Source: Spirochaetia bacterium
Lineage (GTDB): Bacteria; Spirochaetota; Spirochaetia; Treponematales; Treponemataceae
NCBI GenBank assembly: GCA_900767955.1
Contig: CAAGBC010000054.1
Location: 1 to 46,317, forward strand
Direction of reading: 5' to 3'
DNA: 46,317 bases
Under the pieces are notes generated by a model that was not told the DNA's origin, searched no databases, and saw only the letters and a list, made by a program, of their open reading frames with translations. The number at the start of each line of letters is the position of its first letter. The first letter of the stretch is position 1. Made by a program: the position numbers and the translations under genes. This document shows, piece after piece, positions 8,171-16,811 of the stretch.

Positions 8171-11100
8171 TTATTTAAAGTATCTTACACCAGCGGCAAA
8201 AATATTCTGACATGAATTTTCGTTCTGATTTGTTAATGGGTCGCCAGCAACATTTTTAATCAAATCTTTTGAAGCACCATTCATATCAATACCAACAGTT
8301 CTTTCGCTGTGTCCCATTTTTCCAAGTACGCGTCCATCAGGGCTTGTCATACCTTCAATTGCATACATAGAACCGTTTGGATTATCAGGTTCAACAATTG
8401 ATGGATTTCCGTTTTCGTCTACATACTGTGTAAAGATTTGTCCGTTTGCAAATAATTTTTCTGCAAATGGTTTATCAATTACAATGCGTCCTTCTCCGTG
8501 AGAAACAGGAACAAGATGAACACGAGGATCAACAACAGAAGGATCCATTGCCCATGGACTTGTTGCACTAACCATACGAGTACGAACAACGCGTGAAATA
8601 TGACGACCAATCTTATTAAATGTCAAAGTAGGCATTTCTTCAGAAGGACCTTTAATTTCTCCATAAGGAACAAGACCTGTTTTAATAAGAGCCTGGAATC
8701 CATTACAAATACCAAGAACAAGACCATCACGATTTTTAAGCAAATTCATTACTTCATCAGCAATGCGCTGTTCACGAATAACATTTGCAATAAATTTACC
8801 AGAACCATCTGGTTCGTCCCCAGCACTAAATCCACCAGCAAGAGCAAGAATCTGTGTTTCTTTTAGCAATTTCTGCATTTCTTCAAGAGATTCTGCCAAA
8901 GCCTGTGGAGTATTATTTCTGAATACAAAAATCTTTGTATCTCCACCAGCCAAATTAAATGCACGAGCCATATCGTATTCACAGTTTGTACCAGGGAATA
9001 CAGGAATCAAAATCTTTGGTTTTGCTGAAGTAGTATTAAATACAGGATTTTTGCGAACTTCGCTTAAAGATTTATGAGTTTCTTTTGCAAATGCAGGTAA
9101 TTCTGGTTGAAGTTCTGCGCTAGACACAGGTGGGAACACTTTTGCAAGTTTTGATTCCCAAGCTTTTTCTGCATCAGCAATAGAAATTTTCATTCCAGGA
9201 ACATTATCTGCTTCAACTTTAATATCTGTAGAATTATTTGTTTCACCAATTTTTACGATTGTTCCGTCTACAAAATCAGTAGTTTCAAAACCATCATTTG
9301 CTTCAACAATAATTGCACCGTATTGAGCTGTAAATAAATCTTTTACAGAATAACGACCATCTTTTCTAAAGCCAGCAGTTGTAGCAGAATAAGGAACATT
9401 AGAAATTGTAACACCAACTTTATTTCCCATTGCCATTTTTGTAACAGCTTCAGCAATTCCACCTGCACAAACAGGATACATTGCTGCAATTTTTCCGCTA
9501 GCGTTTAAGTTATAAAGAACATTTGTATTTTTAGTAAATGCATCAAAATCAGGAGCCAATTCTTCTGAATATGAAACAGTTACAAGATAAACATTGCTTC
9601 CTGCCTTTTTGAATGAACCAGAAGTTACATTTTCTACTTCATCATGAGTTACAGCAAAAGAAACAAGTGTATGAGGAACATTCAATTCTTCAAAAGTTCC
9701 ACTCATACTGTCTTTTCCACCAATAGAAGCAGTTCCCATTGCGTTTTGTGCATCAATAGAACCAAGCAATGCAGCTGCAGGATATCCCCAAGCCTTTTCA
9801 TTTACTGCACGACCAAAGAATTCCTGGAATGACAAACGACAGTCTGTAGGTTTTCCACCCATACAAGCAATTTTGGTCAAAGATGAAAGAACAGAAATCT
9901 GTGCTCCGTGCCAAGGGCTCCACTGACCAACACGAGGGTCAAATCCGTAAGCCATTAAACTTACAGTTGAAGTTTCCATTGGAGAAACAACAGGAATTTT
10001 TGCAGCCATACCAGCTTCTGGAGTTGACTGATATTTTCCACCATAAGGGAATAATACAGTTGAAGAACCAATAGAACCGTCAAAGCGTTCTCCAAGACCT
10101 CTTTGTGAACAACAAGCTAAATCAGAAATATTTGCAAACCATGCTTTTTCAATAGCACTTTCAGTATTTCCAGCTTCTAATTCTTTGCTTACAGCTTCAA
10201 GAGGATTTGTTAATGGAGATTCTTCCTGTTTTGCAGGGCTTTCAATTAAAGCAACAGCTTCATGGTGAGCACCAGCTGCATCTAAGAATTCTCTTGCAAT
10301 ATCAACAATAACTTTTCCGCGCCATTTCATCACAAGACGATTTGTATCTGTTACATCTGCAACTTTTACAGCGTGTAAGTTTTCTTTACTAGCTTCTTTA
10401 ATGAATTTTTCTTCGTCACTTGCTCTAACTACTACAGCCATGCGTTCTTGGCTTTCTGAAATAGCAAGTTCAGTACCGTTTAATCCTTCATATTTTTTAG
10501 GAACTGCATCAAGATTAATATCAAGTCCAGGAGCTAATTCACCAACAGCAACAGAAACACCACCAGCACCAAAGTCATTACAACGACGAATCATCAAACT
10601 AACTTCTTTATTTCTGAACAAACGCTGGATTTTGCGTTCTTCTACAGCATTTCCTTTTTGAACTTCTGCAGCAGCTGTTGTTACAGATTTTTCTGTGTGA
10701 ACTTTTGAAGAACCAGTAGCACCACCAATTCCGTCACGACCAGTTCCTCCACCAAGAAGAATAATAACATCACCAGCTTCTGGGCGTTCACGAATAACAG
10801 TGTTTTCTGGAGCAGCAGCAATTACAGCACCAAGTTCCATGCGTTTTGCAGTATATCCAGGGTGATATAATTCAGTTACTTGACCAGTTGTAAGACCAAT
10901 CTGGTTTCCGTAAGAACAGAATCCCTGTGCAGCTTCACGACAAATTTTCTGCTGTGGTAATTTTCCTTTACGAGTTGCTTCCAAAGGAACAGTTGGGTCA
11001 CTTGCACCAGTAACACGCATTGACTGATAAACCCAAGAACGACCACTTAAAGGATCACGAATAGCACCACCAATACAAGTAGCAGCTCCACCAAATGGTT

Positions 11101-12157
11101 CAATTTCTGTTGGGTGGTTATGAGTTTCATTTTTGAACATCATAAGCCAGCGTTCTGTAGCTTCTTTGCTTCCTTTTTCTACAGGATTACCATTTTTATC
11201 TCTTGTATAATGAACATCAATTACAACAGAACAAGCATTGTTTTCTTCTGATACTTCCATATCATCAAGTTTGCCATGCTTTTTAAGGTATTTGATTCCA
11301 ATAACAGCCATGTCCATTAAAGTAACAGGTTTGTCATTGCGACCAACATACATTTCTGTACGCATTTGTGTATAATTTTTTAATGATTTTTCAAAAAGTT
11401 TTGAATAAGGACCTTCTTCAATTTTTATATCTTTTAATTCAGTTAAGAAGGTTGTATGGCGACAGTGGTCTGACCAGTATGTATCAAGAACACGAATTTC
11501 TGTTTCAGTTGGATCACGATTTTCTTTCTTAAAATAATCCTGAAGGAATTTAATATCAGCGTGGTCCATAGCAAGACCCATTTTGTTACGATATTCTTCA
11601 AGAGTTGAATCGTCCATTGCAATAAAGCCATCAACAACTGGAATATCACCAGGAACTTCTGTTTTAATTTCTAGTGTTTCAGGTTTTTTATCATCAGCAA
11701 GACGGGAATCAACAGGATTGATTAAATATTCTTCGATTTTTTTAACATCAGCAGCACTTACAGAACCTTTTAAGATTACCATTTTTGCACAACGCACTTT
11801 TGGTGGTAAAGTTCCAACTTCTACAGAAGAAGCCATACTTGCACGCAACAATGAAAGACATTGTTCAGCACTATCTGCACGCTGATCATATTGGCCAGGA
11901 AGATATTCCCAAATAATTACTGTTTCATTATTTGCAATATCAACTTTTTCATAAAGACAATAATCACTTTGTGGTTCAGAAAAAATTCTAATTGCAGCAG
12001 CTTTTGCTACTTCATCAGAAACATTTTCTACATCATAGCGATTCAAATAACGCACTCCAGAAATTCCTGAAATGCCCAAAAAATCTTTTACTTCTGAATA
12101 AATTCGTTCGGCTTCGTTTTGAAAACCAGCCTTTCTTTCTACATATACACGAAACAT
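8171..12157 (-). CDS. purL: Phosphoribosylformylglycinamidine synthase, large single-chain form
   Basis: Fourth step of purine synthesis: FGAR + glutamine + ATP to FGAM. The 1328-residue chain carries an N-terminal PurS-like part (MFRVYVERKAGFQNEAERI), the linker motif YWSDHCRHTTF (about 227-237), two AIR-synthase-like ATP-binding halves (for example FKNETHNHPTEIEPFGGAATCIGG and GGTGRDGIGGATGSS), and a fused class I glutaminase at the C-terminus. The glutaminase triad is visible: Cys1151 in GICNGFQA, His1283 and Glu1285 in GHSER. This is the PurL-Q fusion, so no separate purQ is needed. The start is ATG 12155-12157; an upstream TTG in frame falls in the -35 region of the promoter and is rejected. 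There is no Shine-Dalgarno sequence. Confidence 0.95.
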   Translation of the reverse strand: MFRVYVERKAGFQNEAERIYSEVKDFLGISGISGVRYLNRYDVENVSDEVAKAAAIRIFSEPQSDYCLYEKVDIANNETVIIWEYLPGQYDQRADSAEQCLSLLRASMASSVEVGTLPPKVRCAKMVILKGSVSAADVKKIEEYLINPVDSRLADDKKPETLEIKTEVPGDIPVVDGFIAMDDSTLEEYRNKMGLAMDHADIKFLQDYFKKENRDPTETEIRVLDTYWSDHCRHTTFLTELKDIKIEEGPYSKLFEKSLKNYTQMRTEMYVGRNDKPVTLMDMAVIGIKYLKKHGKLDDMEVSEENNACSVVIDVHYTRDKNGNPVEKGSKEATERWLMMFKNETHNHPTEIEPFGGAATCIGGAIRDPLSGRSWVYQSMRVTGASDPTVPLEATRKGKLPQQKICREAAQGFCSYGNQIGLTTGQVTELYHPGYTAKRMELGAVIAAAPENTVIRERPEAGDVIILLGGGTGRDGIGGATGSSKVHTEKSVTTAAAEVQKGNAVEERKIQRLFRNKEVSLMIRRCNDFGAGGVSVAVGELAPGLDINLDAVPKKYEGLNGTELAISESQERMAVVVRASDEEKFIKEASKENLHAVKVADVTDTNRLVMKWRGKVIVDIAREFLDAAGAHHEAVALIESPAKQEESPLTNPLEAVSKELEAGNTESAIEKAWFANISDLACCSQRGLGERFDGSIGSSTVLFPYGGKYQSTPEAGMAAKIPVVSPMETSTVSLMAYGFDPRVGQWSPWHGAQISVLSSLTKIACMGGKPTDCRLSFQEFFGRAVNEKAWGYPAAALLGSIDAQNAMGTASIGGKDSMSGTFEELNVPHTLVSFAVTHDEVENVTSGSFKKAGSNVYLVTVSYSEELAPDFDAFTKNTNVLYNLNASGKIAAMYPVCAGGIAEAVTKMAMGNKVGVTISNVPYSATTAGFRKDGRYSVKDLFTAQYGAIIVEANDGFETTDFVDGTIVKIGETNNSTDIKVEADNVPGMKISIADAEKAWESKLAKVFPPVSSAELQPELPAFAKETHKSLSEVRKNPVFNTTSAKPKILIPVFPGTNCEYDMARAFNLAGGDTKIFVFRNNTPQALAESLEEMQKLLKETQILALAGGFSAGDEPDGSGKFIANVIREQRIADEVMNLLKNRDGLVLGICNGFQALIKTGLVPYGEIKGPSEEMPTLTFNKIGRHISRVVRTRMVSATSPWAMDPSVVDPRVHLVPVSHGEGRIVIDKPFAEKLFANGQIFTQYVDENGNPSIVEPDNPNGSMYAIEGMTSPDGRVLGKMGHSERTVGIDMNGASKDLIKNVAGDPLTNQNENSCQNIFAAGVRYFK

Positions 12158-12192
12158 TTTTCTATTATAAAGATATACAAAGTTGTTGTAAA
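12158..12192 (-). promoter_or_regulatory. purL promoter giving a leaderless transcript
   Basis: On the minus strand, TTTACA (12187-12192), 17-nt spacer, perfect TATAAT (12164-12169), then 6 nt (AGAAAA) to the ATG. The expected transcription start coincides with the start codon. Confidence 0.65.
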
Positions 12193-12234
12193 CTAGCAAA
12201 TAAATGTGTAGATATAAGACAAATATTTGCTCTA

Positions 12235-13098
12235 TTACAAACTATCTTTTAACATTTGAATTTCTTTTGCATATCCATCGTGGTCGTTTGGAGTTTCCAA
12301 AATAAATGGCAAATTCTTTAAAGCATCGTGTTTTACAAAGCGAACCAACGCATCAAATCCAATATGTCCTTCGCCTAATTTTGCATGGCGGTCTTTGTGT
12401 GCGCCCAAAGGATTCATACTGTCGTTCAAGTGACAAGCCTTTAATCTATTTAATCCAACAATTTTATCAAATTCAGTAATTACGCCATCAAGATTATTCA
12501 CAATATCGTAACCGCCATCCCAAATATGACAAGAATCCATACAAACACCTAAGTAATCACCAAGCGGAATTCCTGCAAGTTCTTCTGCTCTATCAAGAAT
12601 AGCTTTTACTTCTTCAAAAGTACGCCCGATTTCTGAACCTTTTCCTGCCATAGTTTCTACAAGAATAGTAGTTCCTGGCAAAATTCCTTCCTGCAAAGCC
12701 TGAGTAATTACTTCTGCAAGCATTTTTGAAGTCAATTCAATTCCAACATCAGCGCCCTGCTGAACATGACTTCCTGGATGAAAATTATACAAATTGCCAG
12801 GAGTATATTTCATGCGGGCTAAATCATCTAACAACATATTTTTTGCAAAAAGGCGCAAACCTTCATCCGCAGAACAAGGATTCATTGTATACGGAGCATG
12901 AGCTACCAACTGAGCAAAATTATTTTCCTTTGCAAAATTGCAAAAATCTTCAGCATCTTTTTTATCAATTGGTTTAGCCTGACCTCCCCGTGGATTTCTT
13001 GTAAAAAAAGCAAAAGTATCGGCATTTACGCTAAGAGCTTCCTTTCCCATGGCCATATATCCACCAGAAGATGATTCATGATATCCAATATGCAACAT
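12235..13098 (-). CDS. nfo: Endonuclease IV (AP endonuclease, deoxyribonuclease IV)
   Basis: Base-excision-repair enzyme that cuts 5' of abasic sites using three metal ions on a TIM barrel. All nine metal ligands can be matched: His67 (VAHAPY), His107 (NFHPGSH), Glu148 (LVETM), Asp188 and His191 (CMDSCHIWDGGYD), His223 (ACHLNDS), Asp236 and His238 (HKDRHAKLGEGHIG), Glu268 (ILETP). The chosen start, ATG 13096-13098, gives a 287-residue protein beginning MLHIGYHES like the family and has AAGGAAGG 6 nt upstream. The in-frame extension above it is not conserved in style. Confidence 0.95.
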   Translation of the reverse strand: MLHIGYHESSSGGYMAMGKEALSVNADTFAFFTRNPRGGQAKPIDKKDAEDFCNFAKENNFAQLVAHAPYTMNPCSADEGLRLFAKNMLLDDLARMKYTPGNLYNFHPGSHVQQGADVGIELTSKMLAEVITQALQEGILPGTTILVETMAGKGSEIGRTFEEVKAILDRAEELAGIPLGDYLGVCMDSCHIWDGGYDIVNNLDGVITEFDKIVGLNRLKACHLNDSMNPLGAHKDRHAKLGEGHIGFDALVRFVKHDALKNLPFILETPNDHDGYAKEIQMLKDSL

Positions 13099-13144
13099 AT
13101 TTTTCCTTCCTTTTTCCAAAATAAAAATTTTATTCAATTATACA

Positions 13145-14026
13145 CTAATCATTCGGTTTACTAAAAAATCTTCCAAACAAAGTTTTAGTTTGAAGAACAT
13201 TAATAAACGCATTTTCATCAATTTTTTTTATTTCTTTAGATAACATAGTTGCTTCTTCTGCAGAAACAACCGTATACAACATAGTTTTTTCAGAATTTTT
13301 GTAACAACCAATTCCTTTGAACAGCGTTGCATCATGATTAGTAACTTCGTGAACAATATTATACACTTTATCAGGAATATCCGTAATCACAAGCAATGTT
13401 GTTTTTTGATAGCGTTTATACAAAGAATTAATAACCTGAGTTGAAGTAAACTGAAAAATAATAGAATAAAGCGCTTTATTCCAACCAAACAAAAGCCCCG
13501 CAATCACAAGAACAATACAGTTTCCAATAAAAATATAATTCCACGCATCTTTTCCTGTTTTTTGCGCAACAAAAATTGCAATAAAATCAGTTCCTCCGCT
13601 AGTAGCCCCCGCGAACAAACAGCAACACACCGCAAAGCCACCAAGCATTCCACCAAAAATAGTAGAAAGCAAAATGTCTTCCGTTACTTCAAAGCCAGGA
13701 AGAAAATCAGTAAGCAAACCAGAAAGAACCAACATCAAACAAGAATACAATGTAAATTTCTTTCCAACATATTTAAAACACACAACAACAGGAACTACAT
13801 TTAATCCCCAATAAAAAACAGTAAAAGGAATTTTTATTCCCAAAAACTTTTGAAACACCTCTTGAAGTAAAAGCGTAACTCCAGTAAATCCACCTGGAAA
13901 AAGCCCCGCAGAATGAACAAAAGTATTTAAATTAATCGCCATTAAAACAGCGCCACACAAAACTAAAAAAATGCGAGACAGCTCTTTTAGAATTTTATAT
14001 TTTTTTATTGAACAATAATCTTTCAT
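13145..14026 (-). CDS. YitT-family integral membrane protein with C-terminal DUF2179 domain
   Basis: Five or six hydrophobic segments occupy residues 15-195, with the family signatures GLFPGGFTGVTLLL (42-55) and FAGATSGGTDFIAI (138-151). A cytoplasmic C-terminal domain follows (from about 205: KRYQKTTLLVITDIPDKVYNIV to the end), matching DUF2179. The length of 293 is normal for the family. Function is not established; members are treated as possible transporters. GGGAAG precedes the ATG by about 7 nt. It lies 46 nt upstream of nfo on the same strand and may be co-transcribed with it. Confidence 0.85.
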   Translation of the reverse strand: MKDYCSIKKYKILKELSRIFLVLCGAVLMAINLNTFVHSAGLFPGGFTGVTLLLQEVFQKFLGIKIPFTVFYWGLNVVPVVVCFKYVGKKFTLYSCLMLVLSGLLTDFLPGFEVTEDILLSTIFGGMLGGFAVCCCLFAGATSGGTDFIAIFVAQKTGKDAWNYIFIGNCIVLVIAGLLFGWNKALYSIIFQFTSTQVINSLYKRYQKTTLLVITDIPDKVYNIVHEVTNHDATLFKGIGCYKNSEKTMLYTVVSAEEATMLSKEIKKIDENAFINVLQTKTLFGRFFSKPND

Positions 14027-14067
14027 ATAAATTTCTTCCCTTAATTATTTTCTATTAAATACAAACA

Positions 14068-14640
14068 TTATTCCACGCCAATAAAAGCTGTAATAGATTT
14101 TTCTGGCGCCATAATCAAAGAATCCATAAGCGTCAAACAAATTTTATCACAGGGAAGCAACTTAAAAAATACCTTTTGCACTTCCAAAGGAACATCACCA
14201 AAACCAGGACTAAAACGAGGATGACATTTAAAACCTTTAGATAAATATTCTTCCTTTAAGTTTGAATTAAATTGTTCCATATAATCTTCAGCAAAAGCCG
14301 CACCACAAGCCTGCAAAATTACAGCTTTTGTGCTATCCATATATTGCCATCTTCTAATCAAAGCATCAACTTCACTTCCAATAGTCATAGCAACAAGAAC
14401 AACTTTTCTACAATTTTTAAGATTTAACGAAAGAGATTTAGAATCAAGAACGACATCAGCAAAAGACATCTTAGTTTCAGACAAAAATTGCAAATCAAAT
14501 TCCTTATACACATAATGCGGAATTGCAACCCGTTCCATCTGAACAATACAACCTTTTATTAAATTATAAGTGCCACTATCTGGAACATTAGAATTTCCAT
14601 ATCCCAAATAGTAGGCAACATCATTTACAGAAACACTCAT
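14068..14640 (-). CDS. Stand-alone methionine-synthase activation-domain protein
   Basis: Resembles the C-terminal reactivation domain of B12-dependent methionine synthase (MetH), which binds S-adenosylmethionine to re-methylate inactive cob(II)alamin. The signature RFSPGFGDVPLEVQ (142-155) corresponds to the SAM-binding RxxPGYGD motif, and DKICLTLMDSLIMAPEKSITAFIGVE follows as in MetH. At 190 residues it lacks the other MetH modules, like the separate activation subunits found in several anaerobes. The partner methyltransferase is not in this window. No Shine-Dalgarno sequence is visible. TATGAT ends 5 nt before the ATG, so this may be another leaderless start. Confidence 0.82.
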   Translation of the reverse strand: MSVSVNDVAYYLGYGNSNVPDSGTYNLIKGCIVQMERVAIPHYVYKEFDLQFLSETKMSFADVVLDSKSLSLNLKNCRKVVLVAMTIGSEVDALIRRWQYMDSTKAVILQACGAAFAEDYMEQFNSNLKEEYLSKGFKCHPRFSPGFGDVPLEVQKVFFKLLPCDKICLTLMDSLIMAPEKSITAFIGVE

Positions 14641-14693
14641 TTACAATCATAATAATACAATTGTAACAAAATAAACAGTTACAAAATTACAAA

Positions 14694-15008
14694 TTATAAG
14701 GAAGTAAGCATTTCAAGAATTTGTTCCTTTGGTTTTGCACCAACAGACATATCCTTTAAGTTTCCATCTTTAAAACTAATCAAAGAAGGAATACTCATAA
14801 TCTTAAAGCGATTAGCTAATTCTGGTTGTTCATCAACATTCACTTTGCAAAATTTAAATTCAGGATGTTCTTCTGCAAGTTCATCAACCAGCGGAGAAAC
14901 CATTCTACAAGGCCCACACCAACTAGCCCAAAAATCAACCAACACAGGCACATTACTCTGAAAAACTTCTTTTTCAAAATTGTCCAAATTCAAATTAACC
15001 ACAGCCAT
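14694..15008 (-). CDS. trxA: Thioredoxin
   Basis: Classic 104-residue thioredoxin. The redox-active WCGPC is at 30-34 with FWAS before it, the cis-proline is in the SIPSL segment near residue 74, and the usual F(K)DG turn follows. It reduces protein disulfides in the cytoplasm and serves ribonucleotide reductase and similar enzymes. AGGAG lies 6 nt before the ATG. That site directly abuts the T-run of the terminator-like hairpin between this gene and the purO-like gene upstream. Confidence 0.96.
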   Translation of the reverse strand: MAVVNLNLDNFEKEVFQSNVPVLVDFWASWCGPCRMVSPLVDELAEEHPEFKFCKVNVDEQPELANRFKIMSIPSLISFKDGNLKDMSVGAKPKEQILEMLTSL

Positions 15009-15019
15009 AATTGCTCCTA

Positions 15020-15076
15020 AAAAAAAAAATGATACGAGTTTCTATTATATATAAAGATAATAAAAACTCATATCAT
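15020..15076 (-). terminator. Hairpin plus long T-run between the purO-like gene and trxA, abutting the trxA ribosome-binding site
   Basis: On the minus strand the stem ATGATATGAGTTT / AAACTCGTATCAT (15064-15076 and 15029-15041, one G-U pair) encloses a loop containing TATATAAT. It is followed at once by a run of about 11 T and then AGGAG of trxA. It works as a terminator for the purO-like gene. The TATATAAT in the loop may be the trxA -10 element. Confidence 0.75.
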
Positions 15077-15126
15077 CAGACAACAAATTTTTACGCTTTT
15101 TGACGCAAATTAAAAATTAAAACAAA

Positions 15127-15840
15127 TTATTTATTTTTATTAATAATGCGAGTTTCATATTTGCCAGTTGCAATATCAATAAAGCGAACAAACAAAGAAA
15201 CCTTATTATCAGCGTTAAGATTTTCCCAAATCATATTAGTAAATTCGTCAATAGAACCTTTAATTTCTACAGGAGTTGGTTCACCTTCATAACTTGGCAA
15301 AGGATTACCGTCACCCATGTAAGTGTGAATAAAACGACCATCACCGTTAATAGGATTTTCATAAGTAAAAGTAAAACGATTACAACAATCAGGATTTCCG
15401 TTATCACTTTTTAAGATAGACATAGCGTAATTAAATTTGCCTCCATCAACATTCAAAACACCAGAAATACGAGGAGTATAATTAGGTGCATCAGGTTCAA
15501 ATTCACGACAACGAAGAGACTGTTCAAAAGTAAGATTTTTTTCAAAACCTTCGTAAACAGTATCAGTTTGATCTCCGTTAGTTACAATAGTTCTATTTCC
15601 AAAAACTCTAACAGGAGCGTAAATAATCAAACTAGGGTCTTCCAATTTTGCAGGGTCAAAAGCCTGAGTTCTAATACCTTCACCATCTTCCACAAAAACA
15701 CGATTACGGCTATTTTCGCTTCTTCCCATAATAAAATAAGCAGTTACAGCGTATTTTCCGTCTTCAGATTTACCAATAACAATACCACGACCAGGATATT
15801 CACAGCCGCTAAGTTCATTAACCAAAGAAACCTTTTTCAT
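15127..15840 (-). CDS. purO: PurO-type IMP cyclohydrolase
   Basis: Last step of purine synthesis, closing FAICAR to IMP. The N-terminus ELSGCEYPGRGIVIGKSEDG with AYFIMGRSENSRNRVF is the hallmark of the IMP_cyclohyd (PurO) family, first known from archaea and present in some bacteria. It replaces the cyclohydrolase half of PurH. The length of 237 agrees with the family. Gene and enzyme activity are assigned by motif only. GAGG sits 5 nt before the ATG. A TTTGC-N4-GCAAC inverted repeat lies 19 nt upstream of the start. With purL in the same region it fits a purine pathway, but the two are not in one operon. Confidence 0.85.
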   Translation of the reverse strand: MKKVSLVNELSGCEYPGRGIVIGKSEDGKYAVTAYFIMGRSENSRNRVFVEDGEGIRTQAFDPAKLEDPSLIIYAPVRVFGNRTIVTNGDQTDTVYEGFEKNLTFEQSLRCREFEPDAPNYTPRISGVLNVDGGKFNYAMSILKSDNGNPDCCNRFTFTYENPINGDGRFIHTYMGDGNPLPSYEGEPTPVEIKGSIDEFTNMIWENLNADNKVSLFVRFIDIATGKYETRIINKNK

Positions 15841-16029
15841 ACAAACCTCATAAATTAAGTTGCAAACGCAAACTCATAAATAAAAATCCCTAGTATGATA
15901 ATAAAAAACGCCTTTCCACGCAATCCATAGCGCAACATTTTACACTATCAGAAAACTTAAACTACATCAGAGTTGCGCCTCTATTTTGATTTCTCAAAAT
16001 AGAGAGATTTGCACATAGCTATATTAAAT
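15841..16029. other. Intergenic region between the purO-like gene and the toxin-antitoxin pair
   Basis: Holds the purO leader with its imperfect palindrome (15859-15872), then a hairpin CTCTATTTTG / CAAAATAGAG (15979-16004) with a 6-nt loop. On either strand the hairpin is not followed by a strong T-run. I see no small gene in it. Confidence 0.5.
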
Positions 16030-16064
16030 TTGACAAATGGCTATATTCGAATTATATTCTAATT
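16016..16064 (+). promoter_or_regulatory. Promoter and likely operator of the toxin-antitoxin operon
   Basis: Consensus TTGACA (16030-16035), 17-nt spacer, TATATT (16053-16058), then 6 nt to the antitoxin ATG, so the transcript is probably leaderless. Two direct repeats T(A/G)GCTATATT at 16016-16025 and 16038-16047 are 22 bp apart, about two helical turns, and flank the -35. They are good candidates for antitoxin binding and autoregulation, which is usual for this type of system. Confidence 0.6.
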
Positions 16065-16370
16065 ATGGCAAATATATCTGTTGCAGAAGCAAAAAATAAA
16101 CTTCCTCATTTTATTCATCAAACAGAAGTTTCTGGGCCAATTATTATTTCCAGACGGAATCAAGATGTTGCTGTATTAATTTCAAAAAATGATTATGACA
16201 ATTTAGTAAAAACAGCAAATTCAAATTCTATTCTAGCCAAAGCTGAACAATTCAGAAACAAACAGTATTTTTCAAACCAAGAAGTTGAATCTATTTTTTC
16301 CTCCGCAAAAGAAAACAACACAAATGGTTCTTCATGGGAAAATAATATTTTTGATGGAGTTCTTGAATGA
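16065..16370 (+). CDS. Phd/YefM-family antitoxin
   Basis: 101 residues. The N-terminal part MANISVAEAKNKLPHFIHQ followed by PIIISRRNQDVAVLISKNDYDNL (residues 1-60) is the typical Phd/YefM DNA-binding fold. The acidic, Asn/Ser-rich C-terminus would wrap the toxin. It overlaps the toxin gene by 4 bases (ATGA), giving translational coupling. It should bind its own promoter, where two direct repeats flank the -35. There is no ribosome-binding site upstream. Confidence 0.88.
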   Translation: MANISVAEAKNKLPHFIHQTEVSGPIIISRRNQDVAVLISKNDYDNLVKTANSNSILAKAEQFRNKQYFSNQEVESIFSSAKENNTNGSSWENNIFDGVLE

Positions 16371-16804
16371 TTCAAAAATATAATTACCTATTAGATTCAA
16401 ATGTAATTTCAGAAATTATAAAACCAGCACCGTCTCTTTCAGTAATAAAAAAACTTGCAGAACACGCTTCAGACTGTGCAATAAGCGTTACTACTTGGCA
16501 CGAATTAATTTTTGGTGTTGAACAACTAGAAAATAGTTACAGAAAAACTGAATTACAAAAATTCATACAAGACGATGTAAAACAATCTTTTGAAATTATT
16601 CCATACACCGCAGAAGTTGCAAAAATTCACGCAGAAATTCGAGCAAAACTAAAAAAAGACGGATTTCCACTTTCCTTTGCAAATTCACAAATTGCCGCAA
16701 TCGCAATTTCCCACAATATGATTTTATCCACAAGAAACACAAAAGACTTTATTCAAATTGCAAAATACTTCCCGCTTATGATTGAAAACTGGTGGCAAGA
16801 ATAA
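16367..16804 (+). CDS. PIN-domain (VapC-type) toxin with one catalytic Asp replaced by Asn
   Basis: 145 residues, PIN-fold ribonuclease. Recognisable active-site positions are Asp10 (LLDSNVISE), Glu46 (TWHELIFG) and Asp127 (STRNTKDF). The third acidic position, normally Asp in a ...NDxxIAA motif, reads FANSQIAAIA here, placing Asn at residue 106 (codon AAT, one change from GAT). The rest of the fold looks intact, including the helical region IHAEIRAKLKKDGFPL. The toxin may be weakened or inactive, or the metal may be held by three acids. It is translated from an ATGA overlap with the antitoxin. Confidence 0.85.
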   Translation: MIQKYNYLLDSNVISEIIKPAPSLSVIKKLAEHASDCAISVTTWHELIFGVEQLENSYRKTELQKFIQDDVKQSFEIIPYTAEVAKIHAEIRAKLKKDGFPLSFANSQIAAIAISHNMILSTRNTKDFIQIAKYFPLMIENWWQE

Positions 16805-16811
16805 CGCCTTG

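Noticed and set aside
12158..12199. Upstream TTG as the purL start
   Set aside because: It falls in the -35 region of the promoter and adds residues not expected before the conserved MFRVYVERK start.
8600..12252. Several plus-strand frames opposite purL
   Set aside because: PurL is unambiguous and these frames show no ribosome-binding site or protein-like composition.
15979..16004. Hairpin CTCTATTTTG / CAAAATAGAG as a terminator
   Set aside because: It lies upstream of both flanking genes and lacks a T-run, so there is no transcript for it to end.
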